Shown here: positions 20,556 to 30,057 of the stretch, in pieces | How positions within the stretch are numbered: the first letter of the stretch is position 1 | Layout: each line of letters begins with the position of its first letter | Source: Granulicatella elegans ATCC 700633 | GTDB taxonomy: Bacteria > Bacillota > Bacilli > Lactobacillales > Aerococcaceae | Length of the DNA: 64,000 nt | Direction of reading: 5' to 3' | Assembly (NCBI RefSeq): GCF_000162475.2 | Contig: NZ_KI391971.1 | Span: 1,384,911-1,448,910 of the forward strand | Position numbers and translations under genes: made by a program | Notes under the pieces: generated by a model | What the model saw: only the letters and a program-made list of their open reading frames with translations | Database searches by the model: none | What the model was told of the DNA's origin: nothing

Positions 20556-20873
20556 CTATTTCTCTGTACAAATTCGAATTTCTGGTTGTTCAGGAGACGC
20601 CTTTAATAGTTCTGCCAACAAATCCGCACTACTTGTAACAGCTACCGCTTGATTTTCCCATTCAACAAAATAATATTGATGCGCCTTTAGCGGTTCCACC
20701 TCAAAAATTCTTGCAACTATCTTCCCTAATGAGGATAGACCCTCTTTCACTTCACTTAAATTACCTTTTTGTATAGCTTCTAATAAAATTTTGAATTCAC
20801 CAGAAGACACATGGATCTGATTCACATTCAATATATGCGTTAATGCCTTAAAATGATAAAAAGACGATTCCAT
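20556..20873 (-). CDS. Unidentified 105-residue protein
   Basis: The start is placed at the ATG at 20873 (MESSFYHFKALTHILN), because AGGAGGGG lies just upstream; the open frame reaches 20897 without a site. A soluble, mixed alpha/beta-looking protein with no signal peptide and no recognised motif. It starts 10 bp after the Nudix gene and is surely co-transcribed with it. Function unknown. Confidence 0.7.
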   Translation of the reverse strand: MESSFYHFKALTHILNVNQIHVSSGEFKILLEAIQKGNLSEVKEGLSSLGKIVARIFEVEPLKAHQYYFVEWENQAVAVTSSADLLAELLKASPEQPEIRICTEK

Positions 20874-20883
20874 CTTCCCCCTC

Positions 20884-21414
20884 CTATTTGTGTTCATCTA
20901 TCCATTGTTTAGCTACTTTTAAAATCGGCAACTCACGATTTGTCAGTAATCTTCCTAATTTTTTGTCTGTTTGACTTTCATACAATTTTACCGCTTCTTC
21001 ATATCCAAGCATTAATACCTTCATTTGAAAATCATTTTTTTCATAATCTAGCAATTCTTGCTCTCCACGATTCTTCATTTTACATAAATAATAATGATTC
21101 ATATTATGACGATTCACTGCGTGATAATAGTCACTCACGATTCCAATTTTACATAGAAGTTCACTTTCGATGCCTAATTCTTCCTTAACTTCTCGTAAAA
21201 CTGCCTCTTCAGCATTTTCACTTTCTTCTATACCTCCACCTGCAGTTTCAATATACGTTCCCTGACCGAATAAATCATCTCTAGTAATTTGAACAAAATA
21301 AAATCGATTCTGTTCATCCACAACAATTGCTCTTGCACAATGTCGAACCTTTTGTTCACCTATTCTTTTCCATTCCTTGTCTTCTAATTCTAAATAAAAG
21401 TGTAAATCTTTCAT
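20884..21414 (-). CDS. NUDIX hydrolase
   Basis: A 176-residue Nudix protein that hydrolyses a nucleoside-diphosphate-linked substrate, not identifiable from sequence. The Nudix box GX5EX7REVXEEXG runs from Gly60 to Ile82 (GGIEESENAEEAVLREVKEE). The start is the ATG at 21414 behind GGAGGA; the frame is open to 21507, but that extension covers the promoter and the upstream terminator. A promoter TTGTAT-16-TATAAT is at 21440-21467. Confidence 0.88.
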   Translation of the reverse strand: MKDLHFYLELEDKEWKRIGEQKVRHCARAIVVDEQNRFYFVQITRDDLFGQGTYIETAGGGIEESENAEEAVLREVKEELGIESELLCKIGIVSDYYHAVNRHNMNHYYLCKMKNRGEQELLDYEKNDFQMKVLMLGYEEAVKLYESQTDKKLGRLLTNRELPILKVAKQWIDEHK

Positions 21415-21439
21415 GCATCTTCCTCCAATCGCACTCACT

Positions 21440-21467
21440 ATTATATCTCTTTTTTCCTGAAATACAA
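21440..21467 (-). promoter_or_regulatory. Promoter of the Nudix gene pair
   Basis: Minus strand: TTGTAT (21462-21467), 16-base spacer, TATAAT (21440-21445). It overlaps the T run of the pbuX terminator. Leader of about 20 nt. Confidence 0.65.
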
Positions 21468-21494
21468 AAAAGAGAAGATCCTCAAGACCTTCTC
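21466..21494 (-). terminator. Terminator of xpt-pbuX
   Basis: GAGAAGATC (21472-21480) pairs with GACCTTCTC (21486-21494) with one G-T wobble and a five-base loop; the minus strand continues into six T residues. Confidence 0.85.
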
Positions 21495-21518
21495 TCATAC
21501 ATTTCAAAATAAGTTTCT

Positions 21519-22778
21519 CTAATTTTTCTTTCGATTTAAAACAGTATTTAAGAAAATTGCCATTACGCTGGCAACTACAATCCCATTTGAAAAGAACATT
21601 TGAACTGCAGTCGGCATACTAATAAATAAATTACTATTATTAAAACCAACACCCATACTAATTGAAATAGCTGCAATTAAGAAATTATGTTCATTATTAG
21701 CAAAATCTACTGTTGACAAGACTTGCATTCCTTGGAGAGATACAAAACCAAACATTACAACCATCGCACCACCAATGACAGGACTTGGAATAATTTGAGC
21801 TAATGCGCCAAATTTTGGTAATAAACCTAAAATAATTAGAAAGACTGCCGCATAGTAGATTGGAAGACGATTTTTTACTCCAGAAATTTTTACTAATCCC
21901 ACATTTTGAGAAAATCCTGTGTATGGAAATGTATTAAATAACCCACCAAGTAACACTGCCATCCCTTCAGCACGAAGCCCATTACGAAGGCGAGTTGCAT
22001 CAATTGTTTCACCTGTAATATTTGACAAAGCCATATAAACACCTGTTGATTCAACCATTGAAACTGTTGCAATAATACACATCATAGCAATAGATGACAA
22101 TTCAAAAGTCGGCATTCCAAAATAAAATACAGACGGAACATGAAGAACAGACGCTTGCTGTACCGGTGCAAAATCAACTAATCCCATACTAGCTGCAACA
22201 ACTGTTCCAACAATCAGCCCAATTAAAATCGAAATTGATTTGATAAATCCTTTTGTAAAAATATTAATCAAAAGAATAATAACAACCGTAATAATTGAAA
22301 GTAATAAACTTTGCGCCGTTGGCTCTGGAGAATTATTTCCCATATTTCCAATCGCTACTGGTATTAATGTTAATCCAATTGTTGTAATAACAGAACCCGT
22401 CACAATCGAAGGGAAATAGTTCGCTAATTTAGAAAATATACCTGAAACTAAAATGACATAAATCCCTGAAACGATTAAAGCACCAAACATCGCTCCACTA
22501 CCATGACTCTTACCGATTATAATTAAAGGTGCCACCGATTGAAACGCTACCCCTAACACAATTGGAAGACCTACACCAAAGTGTTTGTTTAATTGAAGTT
22601 GTAACAATGTAGCAATCCCACACATGAAAATATCTGTAGAAATTAAATACGTTAACTGTTCACTAGAATATCCCAAAGCTGTAGCAATCATTAGAGGAAC
22701 AAGAATAGAACCTGAATACATTGCTAATAAATGTTGTAACCCTAAAACTGCTGCTTGCGAGTGTTTTTGTTGTTGCAT
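21519..22778 (-). CDS. pbuX: Xanthine permease (NCS2 family)
   Basis: A 419-residue nucleobase:cation symporter with about 12-14 hydrophobic segments. The NCS2 signature region reads NVGLVKISGVKNRLPIYYAA near 288-307, and GLQHLLAMYSGSILVPLMI opens TM1. Purine specificity (xanthine) is inferred mainly from translational coupling to xpt: the start codon overlaps the xpt stop by one base. Together they import and salvage xanthine. Confidence 0.92.
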   Translation of the reverse strand: MQQQKHSQAAVLGLQHLLAMYSGSILVPLMIATALGYSSEQLTYLISTDIFMCGIATLLQLQLNKHFGVGLPIVLGVAFQSVAPLIIIGKSHGSGAMFGALIVSGIYVILVSGIFSKLANYFPSIVTGSVITTIGLTLIPVAIGNMGNNSPEPTAQSLLLSIITVVIILLINIFTKGFIKSISILIGLIVGTVVAASMGLVDFAPVQQASVLHVPSVFYFGMPTFELSSIAMMCIIATVSMVESTGVYMALSNITGETIDATRLRNGLRAEGMAVLLGGLFNTFPYTGFSQNVGLVKISGVKNRLPIYYAAVFLIILGLLPKFGALAQIIPSPVIGGAMVVMFGFVSLQGMQVLSTVDFANNEHNFLIAAISISMGVGFNNSNLFISMPTAVQMFFSNGIVVASVMAIFLNTVLNRKKN

Positions 22779-23359
22779 TATAAGTCTGCCTCCTTAAAAA
22801 TAACATTCCCATTTTCAAAACGTTCAATACGAGCTAAAGATAACACTGGATATCCAGCTTCTTCTATCAATCCACGACCATCTTGGAATGATTTTTCAAT
22901 GACAATTCCTACTGCTTCTACTTTGGCACCAGCTTGTTCGATAATTTCAATCAAACCTTTAGCAGCTTGCCCATTGGCTAAGAAATCGTCAATGATGAGC
23001 ACTTTATCTTCATTAGACAGATATTTACCTGCAATAGATACCGTATTACTTACTTTTTTAGTAAAGGAATACACTTCTGCAGTTAATACTCCTTCATTCA
23101 TCGTAATATTTTTAGATTTCTTTGCAAAAATCATTGGAACATCTAGTTTATCAGCTACATAAATCGCTGGAGCAATACCGGACGCTTCAATCGTTACAAC
23201 TTTTGTAATTCCCGCATTCGCAAATTTTTCTGCGAAAACTTCTCCAATTTTATGCATCAGACGAATATCCACTTGGTGAGTTAAAAAGGAATCCACTTTA
23301 AGGATGTTTTCACCTAAAACATGGCCATCTTTCAAAATGCGTTCTTCTAGTAATTTCAT
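22778..23359 (-). CDS. xpt: Xanthine phosphoribosyltransferase
   Basis: A 193-residue enzyme converting xanthine and PRPP to XMP. The PRPP-binding loop [16 protein letters not shown] lies at about 120-135, and the N-terminus [20 protein letters not shown] is characteristic of Gram-positive Xpt. ATG start behind TAGGAGGACTT. The gene is preceded by a PurR-type box and promoter instead of the guanine riboswitch found in Bacillus. Confidence 0.95.
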   Translation of the reverse strand: MKLLEERILKDGHVLGENILKVDSFLTHQVDIRLMHKIGEVFAEKFANAGITKVVTIEASGIAPAIYVADKLDVPMIFAKKSKNITMNEGVLTAEVYSFTKKVSNTVSIAGKYLSNEDKVLIIDDFLANGQAAKGLIEIIEQAGAKVEAVGIVIEKSFQDGRGLIEEAGYPVLSLARIERFENGNVIFKEADL

Positions 23360-23457
23360 AAGTCCTCCTACTAATCCAATAGTTTTCTTACTTCCTCACA
23401 ACACTTTACCGAATCAAAAAGCATACGTTCCAGTTCTTACCAACTCGGAATATCTGT

Positions 23458-23486
23458 ATTTTAATACTACTAACTCATAAAATCAA
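23458..23486 (-). promoter_or_regulatory. xpt-pbuX promoter
   Basis: Minus strand: TTGATT (23481-23486), 17-base spacer, TAAAAT (23458-23463). Predicted start near 23451 gives a leader of about 92 nt without a terminator or a purine-riboswitch-like core. Confidence 0.75.
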
Positions 23487-23511
23487 TAGTTTTAATTATG
23501 ATATTTCGATT

Positions 23512-23524
23512 AAAAACGAACAAT
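23512..23524 (+). promoter_or_regulatory. PurBox (PurR binding site) upstream of xpt
   Basis: AAAAACGAACAAT matches the PurBox consensus AWWWCCGAACWWT with one mismatch. It is centred about 67 bp upstream of the predicted xpt start site, close to the activating position known for lactococcal PurR. A degenerate inverted half lies just beside it (ATTTCGATT). Confidence 0.65.
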
Positions 23525-23564
23525 AAAGTTTATATACGCTAAAAATATTCATTTTTAGGTAATA

Positions 23565-23594
23565 AAAAAGGCCGGACATAATTGTCCGACCTCT
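23565..23594 (-). terminator. Terminator of rplJ-rplL
   Basis: GGTCGGACAA and its complement around TTATG, on the minus strand, form a GC-rich stem (GGTCGGAC/GTCCGGCC) followed by six T residues. Confidence 0.9.
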
Positions 23595-23610
23595 AAATAG
23601 TCATTAAAAA

Positions 23611-23979
23611 TTATTTTAATGTTACAGAAGCTCCAACTTCTTCTAATTGAGCTTTTAATGCTTCTGCTTCTTCTTTAGCAACGCCTTCTTTTAAGATTCC
23701 AGGTGCGCCATCAACTAAAGCTTTAGCTTCTTTTAATCCTAAACCAGTAGCTTCACGAACAACTTTAATTACTTTAATTTTGTTGTCGCCTGCAGATGTT
23801 AATTCTACATCGAAGTCTGATTTTTCTTCAGCAGCTTCACCAGCGCCACCAGCTACTACAGCTACAGGAGCTGCTGCTGTTACGCCAAATTCTTCTTCGA
23901 TTGCTTTTACTAAGTCGTTTAATTCTAATACAGTTGCTTCTTTAATGTCAGCAATGATTTGTTCAATGTTTAATGCCAT
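23611..23979 (-). CDS. rplL: 50S ribosomal protein L7/L12
   Basis: L7/L12, 122 residues, the flexible stalk protein that recruits translation GTPases. It has an N-terminal dimerisation helix pair ([20 protein letters not shown]), an Ala/Gly hinge near 36-50 ([18 protein letters not shown]) and the C-terminal factor-binding domain from about 53 with [20 protein letters not shown]. It lies 61 bp after rplJ. Two or more dimers bind the L10 helix. Confidence 0.98.
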   Translation of the reverse strand: MALNIEQIIADIKEATVLELNDLVKAIEEEFGVTAAAPVAVVAGGAGEAAEEKSDFDVELTSAGDNKIKVIKVVREATGLGLKEAKALVDGAPGILKEGVAKEEAEALKAQLEEVGASVTLK

Positions 23980-24040
23980 TTTAAAATTCCTCCATTTTGG
24001 TTAATTAATTTTTATTATTTTTTTGATTAGCTAGCTAGCT

Positions 24041-24544
24041 TTAAGCAGCTGCGCCATCTTTTTGATCTGCAACGGCTTTGAATGCCAATGCAGTGTTGCG
24101 AACTGGTGCTTGTAATACTGATAATAGCATTGATAGTAAGCCTTCGCGGTTTGGTAATTTTGCAAGAGCTTCGATTTCTTCTTTAGAAGAAACTTTACCT
24201 TCGATTACACCTGCTTTAATTTCTAAAGCTTCAACTTTTTTAGCAAAGTCAGCTAAGATTTTAGCAGGAGCTACTACGTCATCGTTACTGAAAGCTACAG
24301 CTGATGGTCCTTTGAAAATGTCATCCATTCCTTCTAAACCAGCTTCTTTAGCTGCACGTGATAAGATGCTGTTTTTTACAACTGCAAATTGTACACCTGC
24401 GTTACGTAATTCTGTACGTAAGTTTGTTGCTTGTTCTACTGTAATTCCTAAATAATCCACAACTACAACAGATGTTGCGTTTTTGAATTGTTCAGCAACT
24501 TCAGAAACTTGTTGCGCTTTTTTAGCAATAATTGCTTCACTCAT
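24041..24544 (-). CDS. rplJ: 50S ribosomal protein L10
   Basis: L10, 167 residues, the stalk base: it binds 23S rRNA with its N-terminal domain and L7/L12 dimers with its C-terminal helix. [20 protein letters not shown] near 27-46 and [12 protein letters not shown] near 54-65 are typical. ATG start behind AGGAGGTGAAACACG. It is preceded by an L10-type leader with attenuator, the usual feedback site for the L10-(L12)4 complex. Confidence 0.98.
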   Translation of the reverse strand: MSEAIIAKKAQQVSEVAEQFKNATSVVVVDYLGITVEQATNLRTELRNAGVQFAVVKNSILSRAAKEAGLEGMDDIFKGPSAVAFSNDDVVAPAKILADFAKKVEALEIKAGVIEGKVSSKEEIEALAKLPNREGLLSMLLSVLQAPVRNTALAFKAVADQKDGAAA

Positions 24545-24574
24545 CTTCGTGTTTCACCTCCTGAATTTTAGGTA

Positions 24575-24687
24575 GGGCATAAAAAAACTCTATGCCCACA
24601 AAGACATAGAGAAATAAGATCAACTTGTTCTCCCTCGGTAGGATATTAAGGCTAACGCCCCCTACTGTCTTCGGTCGCATTCAACTA
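24575..24687 (-). promoter_or_regulatory. Ribosomal protein L10 leader
   Basis: The minus-strand transcript contains the conserved GACAGTAGGGGGCG...TTAGCC...CCTACCGAGGG core of the Firmicutes L10 leader. Its 3' part can fold two ways: terminator stem CTCTATG (24588-24594) with CATAGAG (24605-24611), or GGGCATA (24575-24581) with TATGCCC (24591-24597), which destroys it. Binding of the L10 complex is expected to favour termination. Confidence 0.9.
24581..24611 (-). terminator. Attenuator terminator inside the L10 leader
   Basis: A seven-base stem with a ten-base loop is followed on the minus strand by seven T residues (24581-24587), about 40 nt before rplJ. Confidence 0.85.
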
Positions 24688-24693
24688 GAAAAT

Positions 24694-24722
24694 AGTTTAC
24701 AGGAACAAAAAGCCCTTGTCAA
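24694..24722 (-). promoter_or_regulatory. rplJL promoter
   Basis: Minus strand: consensus TTGACA (24717-24722), 17-base spacer, TAAACT (24694-24699). Strong ribosomal-type promoter; start site near 24687. Confidence 0.88.
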
Positions 24723-24753
24723 CTATTTTTTTGCAATTTTGAATATTTTTTAC

Positions 24754-25776
24754 TTACTCACCTAAGATGAGTTTTGTAAGTTCTTCAGAAGTTACGGCTC
24801 CAAAATATTCTGTTAACTCAAATGTATCTAACACAGCTTTAATATCTTCTTCAACCATACGAACGCCTATTAATTGAGTTTCTACATCTTGAATTTCTCG
24901 TTTAGAGAAGAAATCTCCACGAATACTACATTTTGTAACTCTTCCTTGTTCTACTTCTAAGTATACTTGAATTGTTCCTGCTTTAAATCTTCCATCACGA
25001 TAGTCGCTATATTGTGGAGATTCTCCATAATTCCAATCCCAATTTTTATACTTTTTAGTTGTCAATTCATCAATGGCTTTCCAATCTTCTTCCGTTAATA
25101 CATAATGTTTCGCTTCATCCATTGAATCAATTCCTAACAACTTGCAAGTCATTAAGTTTTTAAATTCATCAATGGTAATTTCTTGATATTCTGGTGCTAA
25201 ATTTGGACGAATCGAACCCACTCTTGCTCTTGTAGATTGAATCCCTTTAGATTGTAATTTCTTTTTATTTGGATTCAAAACTTTTTCCATTGCATCATAA
25301 TCCACATCTAATAGTAAAGAATAGCCTCCATAAACACGTCCATTACTAATCGTCATTGCAGCTCCAGAAACTTTCTTCCCATCAATAGTTAAGTCATTTC
25401 GACCAGTTTGTTCTACTCCAGTTGCCCCTAACTCATGCAGCGCTTGAATCGCCGGAGCATATGTTCTCTTGAAATCTCCAAACACTCCATTATCTTGAAT
25501 TAAATAACAAACATTAACAGCACCTGAATCTACATATACGGCACCACCACCCGTATCTCTTCTAACGACTTGAATATTATGTTCTTTTAAATATTGTTCA
25601 TTCACTTCTGCAACTGTATTTTGGAATTTTCCAATTTCCACTTTCGGATCACAGTAATATGGAAATAAAATATCATCATCTAAAAATACATTTTGTTGGA
25701 CATATACTTGCATCGCAAGAGCTACCGCTCCATCTGTAACATACTTTCCATTTCTAATTGGTTCAATCAAATACAT
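24754..25776 (-). CDS. lplA: Lipoate-protein ligase (LplA2 type of the SirTM operon)
   Basis: A 340-residue enzyme that adenylates lipoate and transfers it to a lysine of a carrier protein. The lipoate-binding motif [11 protein letters not shown] is at 72-82; the large N-terminal catalytic domain is followed by a C-terminal accessory domain from about 250. It overlaps the sirtuin gene by 14 bp and is the last gene of the operon, so its likely substrate is the GcvH-like protein four genes upstream, as shown for LplA2 in Staphylococcus and Streptococcus. ATG start behind GAAGGAAAG. Confidence 0.9.
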   Translation of the reverse strand: MYLIEPIRNGKYVTDGAVALAMQVYVQQNVFLDDDILFPYYCDPKVEIGKFQNTVAEVNEQYLKEHNIQVVRRDTGGGAVYVDSGAVNVCYLIQDNGVFGDFKRTYAPAIQALHELGATGVEQTGRNDLTIDGKKVSGAAMTISNGRVYGGYSLLLDVDYDAMEKVLNPNKKKLQSKGIQSTRARVGSIRPNLAPEYQEITIDEFKNLMTCKLLGIDSMDEAKHYVLTEEDWKAIDELTTKKYKNWDWNYGESPQYSDYRDGRFKAGTIQVYLEVEQGRVTKCSIRGDFFSKREIQDVETQLIGVRMVEEDIKAVLDTFELTEYFGAVTSEELTKLILGE

Positions 25777-26662
25777 AAAGCTTTCCTTCTTCCTTTAATA
25801 ATTGATGTGTTTCGTGTATTAATATTGCAATATTTTCCGATAATAGTAGGGTGCGATTTCGAATGGCTAAAGGCACTCGATAATGTTTATGGTTCATACT
25901 TACATAAACCGCATTTGGATTTTCTGTAACTTTCTTCTGGAATGGTGTTTTAATAAATTGTGGTGTTGTAAATCCAATTCCGATTTCTAAATAGACTACT
26001 TTTCCTGTCTCATATTGTTTTAAAAAGGAATCATAATGAGCTTTTTGTTCAAAGAAATCTGCAGACTCAACCATCCCTTTTTCAGCATTACGCTTATTAA
26101 TCTCTAATGGTGCGCCACATTCTGGACAAAACGGAATTAATTCATACGGGACTTTCATATCTTTTTGCCTTGCAATCATTTCACGAATCAACTCATCTTT
26201 TCGATAAGTTTTCGGATGACAATGTTGGCTACATTGTAACAGTCCGTATTCTCCTTGAATATGAAATACTTTCTCCATATCAAATCCTGCTACTTCAAAG
26301 GCATTATCAGCATTCGTAGTAATAATATGGTACGGTTTTGTTTCAAGCATTTCTTTCAACTCAACATAAGCAGCTCCCACTGGTTGATCTAAGTAATTCA
26401 GTGCAATAAAACGACTTTGAAAAGACCAGTACTCTTCCCAACTGGCAAATTGAAATAAACTTGCTTGTAACATATCTAATAATTGATACTTTTCAATAAA
26501 ATCTGGAAAAGCTGACTCAAAACGTTCCCCAATATAAGTAAAGCCATCCGCAGCAGACATTCCTGCTCCAATTCCTACAACAATAGCATCCGCTTCTTCA
26601 AACAAACTTTTTAATTGTTGCACCTGACTTTCCATCTTTTGTATCGGTGTAATCCACTCCAC
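25763..26662 (-). CDS. Class M sirtuin, protein ADP-ribosyltransferase (SirTM)
   Basis: A 299-residue NAD-dependent sirtuin-fold enzyme. GAGMSAADG at 32-40 is the NAD-binding loop, TTNADN at 115-120 carries the conserved Asn, and FHIQGEYG at 133-140 has Gln where ordinary sirtuins have the catalytic His. Four cysteines (144, 148, 179, 182) form the zinc site. Loss of the His and the operon context identify the SirTM class, which ADP-ribosylates lipoylated GcvH-L rather than deacylating proteins. GTG start seven bases from GGGAGG; 15 bp after the macrodomain gene. Confidence 0.9.
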   Translation of the reverse strand: MEWITPIQKMESQVQQLKSLFEEADAIVVGIGAGMSAADGFTYIGERFESAFPDFIEKYQLLDMLQASLFQFASWEEYWSFQSRFIALNYLDQPVGAAYVELKEMLETKPYHIITTNADNAFEVAGFDMEKVFHIQGEYGLLQCSQHCHPKTYRKDELIREMIARQKDMKVPYELIPFCPECGAPLEINKRNAEKGMVESADFFEQKAHYDSFLKQYETGKVVYLEIGIGFTTPQFIKTPFQKKVTENPNAVYVSMNHKHYRVPLAIRNRTLLLSENIAILIHETHQLLKEEGKLYVFD

Positions 26663-26677
26663 TACTTTTCCTCCCTT

Positions 26678-27472
26678 CTATGATAATTGTAATAATTTTC
26701 TATAAGCCATTTGTTCTTCATTTATATATGTCGATAAAATAACCGTTTCTGGAAAGACATGTTGCTTAACCCAGTCTTTTACAACCGAAACTGCAATTTG
26801 TGCAGCATCTTCTACCGGAAAACCAAATTGTCCTGTTGAAATCCCACAAAAAGCAATACTTTCTAGCTTCATTTCTTCCGCTTGCTTCAAACAACTCATA
26901 TAACATTTCTCTAATAATTGTTTCCGAATAGGCGTAACGGGCTTTCCACTTGGAATAAACGGTCCCACTGTATGAAAAACATACTCACATGGCAAATGAA
27001 AACTCGGTGTCACCTTTACAGATCCAACAGGCTCTTTTTTTCCTTGTCCCAATTGAATTTGATGACAACATTCTCTTAACTTGACCCCTGCAAACGTATG
27101 AATGGCATTATCAATACAACGATGATTTGGAATAAAACATCCTAACAAATCACTATTCGCCGCATTTACAATTGCATCCACTTCTAAATGACATAAGTCT
27201 CCATGATATAATTTTACTCTCTCTTCATTGGTATCTTGGCAACTTTCCAATCCAACAATTGCCCCCGTATGGTATTGCTTTAAATACGCCTCTTCCAATT
27301 CTAAATAACGAATATCCGCTGGACTAGCCGGGCGAATATTAACCAACCCTCGCCAAATTTCTTCTAAATCTTTTTCTGATTTCCTAGAGAAATCTGGAAC
27401 AACTTCGCCTTTTTCCTCCATTAAAAAAGCAATCATTTGCTGTAATCGATTAACTTGTGTGTCTTTATTCAT
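26678..27472 (-). CDS. Zinc-containing macrodomain ADP-ribosyl hydrolase
   Basis: A 264-residue protein with a helical N-terminal region of about 85 residues and a macrodomain. [13 protein letters not shown] at 99-111 is the ADP-ribose loop, and [15 protein letters not shown] at 111-125 supplies the Cys/His zinc ligands of the Zn-macrodomain subfamily; [10 protein letters not shown] near 210 is the second loop. In the known operon it removes the ADP-ribose that SirTM adds to GcvH-L. Its start overlaps the GcvH-L gene by 8 bp. Confidence 0.9.
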   Translation of the reverse strand: MNKDTQVNRLQQMIAFLMEEKGEVVPDFSRKSEKDLEEIWRGLVNIRPASPADIRYLELEEAYLKQYHTGAIVGLESCQDTNEERVKLYHGDLCHLEVDAIVNAANSDLLGCFIPNHRCIDNAIHTFAGVKLRECCHQIQLGQGKKEPVGSVKVTPSFHLPCEYVFHTVGPFIPSGKPVTPIRKQLLEKCYMSCLKQAEEMKLESIAFCGISTGQFGFPVEDAAQIAVSVVKDWVKQHVFPETVILSTYINEEQMAYRKLLQLS

Positions 27473-27797
27473 CTTCTAATGCCATAAATTGCGCTTCATC
27501 AACATCTGTTAATACGACTAACCAATGTTCTTCTGGTTTTTCTGAGTTTAACAATGTTGGTTCCTCTACTGCAGCTTTATTATATGCTACTACTTTTCCT
27601 CCAATTGGAGTCACAATAGACATCACTGTTTTTGAAGCTTCAATACTAACGATTTCTTCTTCTGCTTCTAACACTTCATCTTGGCTAAATTGAACAAAAC
27701 CAATTGTACCCACATCATCTTGTAACTCTGGTGTCATACGAATCGTATAACGGTCTCCTTCTTTATCAATCCATAAAAAATTTGCAAATTTTCTCAT
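27465..27797 (-). CDS. GcvH-like lipoyl carrier protein (GcvH-L)
   Basis: A 110-residue protein of the glycine-cleavage H fold. The lipoylation site is the lysine in IEASKTV (residue 56 from the chosen start), within the hairpin [20 protein letters not shown]. There are no gcvT/gcvP genes here; together with SirTM, macrodomain and LplA it is the substrate of the modification system. The start is placed at 27797 because AAAGGATG is six bases upstream; the earlier ATG at 27806 directly abuts the site. Confidence 0.9.
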   Translation of the reverse strand: MRKFANFLWIDKEGDRYTIRMTPELQDDVGTIGFVQFSQDEVLEAEEEIVSIEASKTVMSIVTPIGGKVVAYNKAAVEEPTLLNSEKPEEHWLVVLTDVDEAQFMALEDE

Positions 27798-27814
27798 CTT
27801 ATTCATCCTTTCTA

Positions 27815-28780
27815 CTAATACAATTGTGCGAATAATTCTAACGCACGTTTCCGATTTTCAAATCCTCCAACTAGTGGAATCATTAATAATTCATCCGGAT
27901 TACAAACTTGGCATAATTCATCCAGTTGCGCTTTTACTGCCCGTGAATCTCCAACAATTAACCGTTGACGATTGCCTTCGATTGTTTTTCTTTCTGCTGG
28001 AGTTACTTCTCTTGTTTCAACCTCTTTTTTAGTTGGGAATGTTTCAAATTCACTAAAATCTTGTTTTCCTAACATCCATAAATCTAATGCTTGAGCCATC
28101 TCTTCGGCTTTTTCCTCAGTATCTGCAATCACGACAAAAACTGCTAAAATAAAGCAAGAATCTGACTCATTTACGGATTGAAATTCTTTACGATATGCTG
28201 TTGATAATTCTTTCGCTAACACAAGAGGCTCTTGTGGAATATAAGGGAAAACGCCATAAACAAATCCTAAGCCATTTTTTGCAGCAATATGAACGGATTC
28301 ACCGCCCATCCCTAATAAAAATTGTTCCGGAACTCTCTTTGTATAAGGAACAGCTTCATTTGTTTGGATGATTTCCTGTACATCAGCTACCCATTCCCCA
28401 AACTGAGGTTTAATATAATGACTTTTCAAAGCCGTTGAAACAGATTTTGTCCCTATTGAATTCCCTAGACCGATATCAATTCTTCCCGGAAATAGCACTT
28501 CTAATGAGTGCATCACTTCAGCTACTTTATAAGGAGCATAATGCAAACCCATAATCCCCCCTGAACCAACGTGAATATTCTTTGTTTGAGAAGCAATCGC
28601 TGGAATCACCACTTCAGGTGCACTGATCGATAAAGCTTTTACTTGATGGTGTTCTGCTACCCAAAAACGTTCATAACCTAATTCTTCTGCCTTTTTAGCT
28701 AATTGAATCGTCTCTTGAATGGCTTCTTCATTTGTTTTTCCAAAATCAACAACGCCATAATCTAATACACTAATTTTCAT
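27815..28780 (-). CDS. Luciferase-like flavin-dependent monooxygenase
   Basis: A 321-residue LLM-family TIM-barrel protein beginning [40 protein letters not shown] near 41-60 and [18 protein letters not shown] near 72-89 are typical of the MsnO8/YhbW-type subfamily. Conserved member of SirTM operons, where it is thought to serve redox chemistry linked to lipoyl modification; exact reaction unknown. The start (28780, GGAGAGAG upstream) overlaps the oxidoreductase gene by 11 bp; the longer frame to 28855 lies entirely inside that gene. Confidence 0.88.
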   Translation of the reverse strand: MKISVLDYGVVDFGKTNEEAIQETIQLAKKAEELGYERFWVAEHHQVKALSISAPEVVIPAIASQTKNIHVGSGGIMGLHYAPYKVAEVMHSLEVLFPGRIDIGLGNSIGTKSVSTALKSHYIKPQFGEWVADVQEIIQTNEAVPYTKRVPEQFLLGMGGESVHIAAKNGLGFVYGVFPYIPQEPLVLAKELSTAYRKEFQSVNESDSCFILAVFVVIADTEEKAEEMAQALDLWMLGKQDFSEFETFPTKKEVETREVTPAERKTIEGNRQRLIVGDSRAVKAQLDELCQVCNPDELLMIPLVGGFENRKRALELFAQLY

Positions 28781-29978
28781 CGACAGCTCTCTCCTTATAG
28801 TTAACTTCCAAACTTCTAAAGAAATCTCTAGCATCTTTATGAAGCGACTCTCCAAAATCCATTAACGGCACAATATCTTTAAACGCAGCTTGAGGAATCG
28901 CTAACTCTTCTAAATTCTCCGGTTTAATCGATAATTGAATTTCTTCTGATTTACCTTCTTTAATTTTTTCAGCAAATTCAGGATCTGTAATAAATGGAGT
29001 CGATAATCCAACAAGATCAGCATGTTCTAATGCTTCTAATGCCTTTTCTTGACTATTAATGCCACCTGAAGCAATCACCGCTACTTTTCCTTTTAACGCT
29101 TTATAAATCACAGCATTCACTAATTCACCTTGATGAGGACCTTTTGCGCGAATTTTATTTCGAAATACATCATGCCCCCAACTCGCAATCGCTAAATAAT
29201 CAATCGAAGCAATGGTTAGAGCTTGATGGAAAAATTCTAAAAACTCATCGATACTATAGCCAATTTGATTCCCTCTAGTTTCTTCTGGAGTTGCTCTAAA
29301 ACCTAAAATAAAATTCTCCCCAGCATATTGCCCAATGGTTTCTTGAACAACTTTTAACACTTCTATCCCAATACGAGAACGATTTTCTAAAGATTGTGAT
29401 CCATATTCATCTGTTCTCTCATTTGAAAAAGTAGAGAAGAATGTTTGAATTAACAATCGTTGAGCAGAAGAAATTTCCACTCCATCAAATCCGGCTTCAA
29501 TTGCAATTTTAGTAGCACGACGATAATCTTCAATTACTTGATGAATTTCTTCAATCGTCATCTCATGCACTTCGTGAGGAAATGGCGATTGTAATTTCAT
29601 CGCACTAGGCCCTACAACTGTTTTATCTCGATTCAATGCATGACTGGCAAAACGTCCTGCATGGGTTAATTGTAAAATAGCTGTCGCTCCTTGAGATTTC
29701 ATTTCCTGAGCTAATTTCTTTAATCCTGGAATAGCAGATTCATCCATCGCACTAAATCCAAATTCAAATAGTTGCCCTTGTTTATTAACGTACGCTGCCC
29801 CTGTAATTTGTAAAGCAGCAGAACCAGCGCGTCTCTTTGCATATAATAAATCATCTTGCGTAATATGCCCTTCTTCCGTTGAAGAATTCGTCACCATTGG
29901 AGATAATACAAAACGATTTTCTAATACAATATTTCCCTTCAAAGTAAAAGGTTCAAACAATGCATCTATTGTTTTCAT
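28770..29978 (-). CDS. NADH:flavin oxidoreductase (Old Yellow Enzyme family)
   Basis: A 402-residue FMN TIM-barrel. LENRFVLSPMVTNSS near 20-34 is the FMN loop, ILQLTHAGRFAS near 100-111 the family signature, and VAVIASGGINSQEKALEAL near 297-315 the phosphate-binding region. A C-terminal extension of about 60 residues follows. First gene of the SirTM operon, as in streptococci. ATG start behind AAGGAAGGTG; an extended -10 lies at 30012-30020. Confidence 0.88.
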   Translation of the reverse strand: MKTIDALFEPFTLKGNIVLENRFVLSPMVTNSSTEEGHITQDDLLYAKRRAGSAALQITGAAYVNKQGQLFEFGFSAMDESAIPGLKKLAQEMKSQGATAILQLTHAGRFASHALNRDKTVVGPSAMKLQSPFPHEVHEMTIEEIHQVIEDYRRATKIAIEAGFDGVEISSAQRLLIQTFFSTFSNERTDEYGSQSLENRSRIGIEVLKVVQETIGQYAGENFILGFRATPEETRGNQIGYSIDEFLEFFHQALTIASIDYLAIASWGHDVFRNKIRAKGPHQGELVNAVIYKALKGKVAVIASGGINSQEKALEALEHADLVGLSTPFITDPEFAEKIKEGKSEEIQLSIKPENLEELAIPQAAFKDIVPLMDFGESLHKDARDFFRSLEVNYKERAVDEN

Positions 29979-30011
29979 TTTTAAACACCTTCCTTAACCA
30001 CACATACTTCT

Positions 30012-30020
30012 ATTGTATCA
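30012..30020 (-). promoter_or_regulatory. Probable promoter of the SirTM operon
   Basis: Minus strand TGATACAAT: -10 TACAAT (30012-30017) with an extended TG. No convincing -35 is seen, so an activator or read-through from the amidase gene is possible. There is no terminator in the 79-bp gap upstream. Confidence 0.5.
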
Positions 30021-30057
30021 CTTTTCTGGCTATATGCTGGAAATTTTTTCAACTTTA

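Noticed and set aside
23360-23451. Guanine riboswitch in the xpt leader
   Set aside because: None of the conserved purine-riboswitch core or the paired loops is visible and no terminator is present; a PurBox explains control better.
28781-28855. 25-residue extension of the luciferase-like protein
   Set aside because: It lies wholly inside the 3' end of the oxidoreductase gene; the ATG at 28780 has a proper binding site and the family N-terminus.
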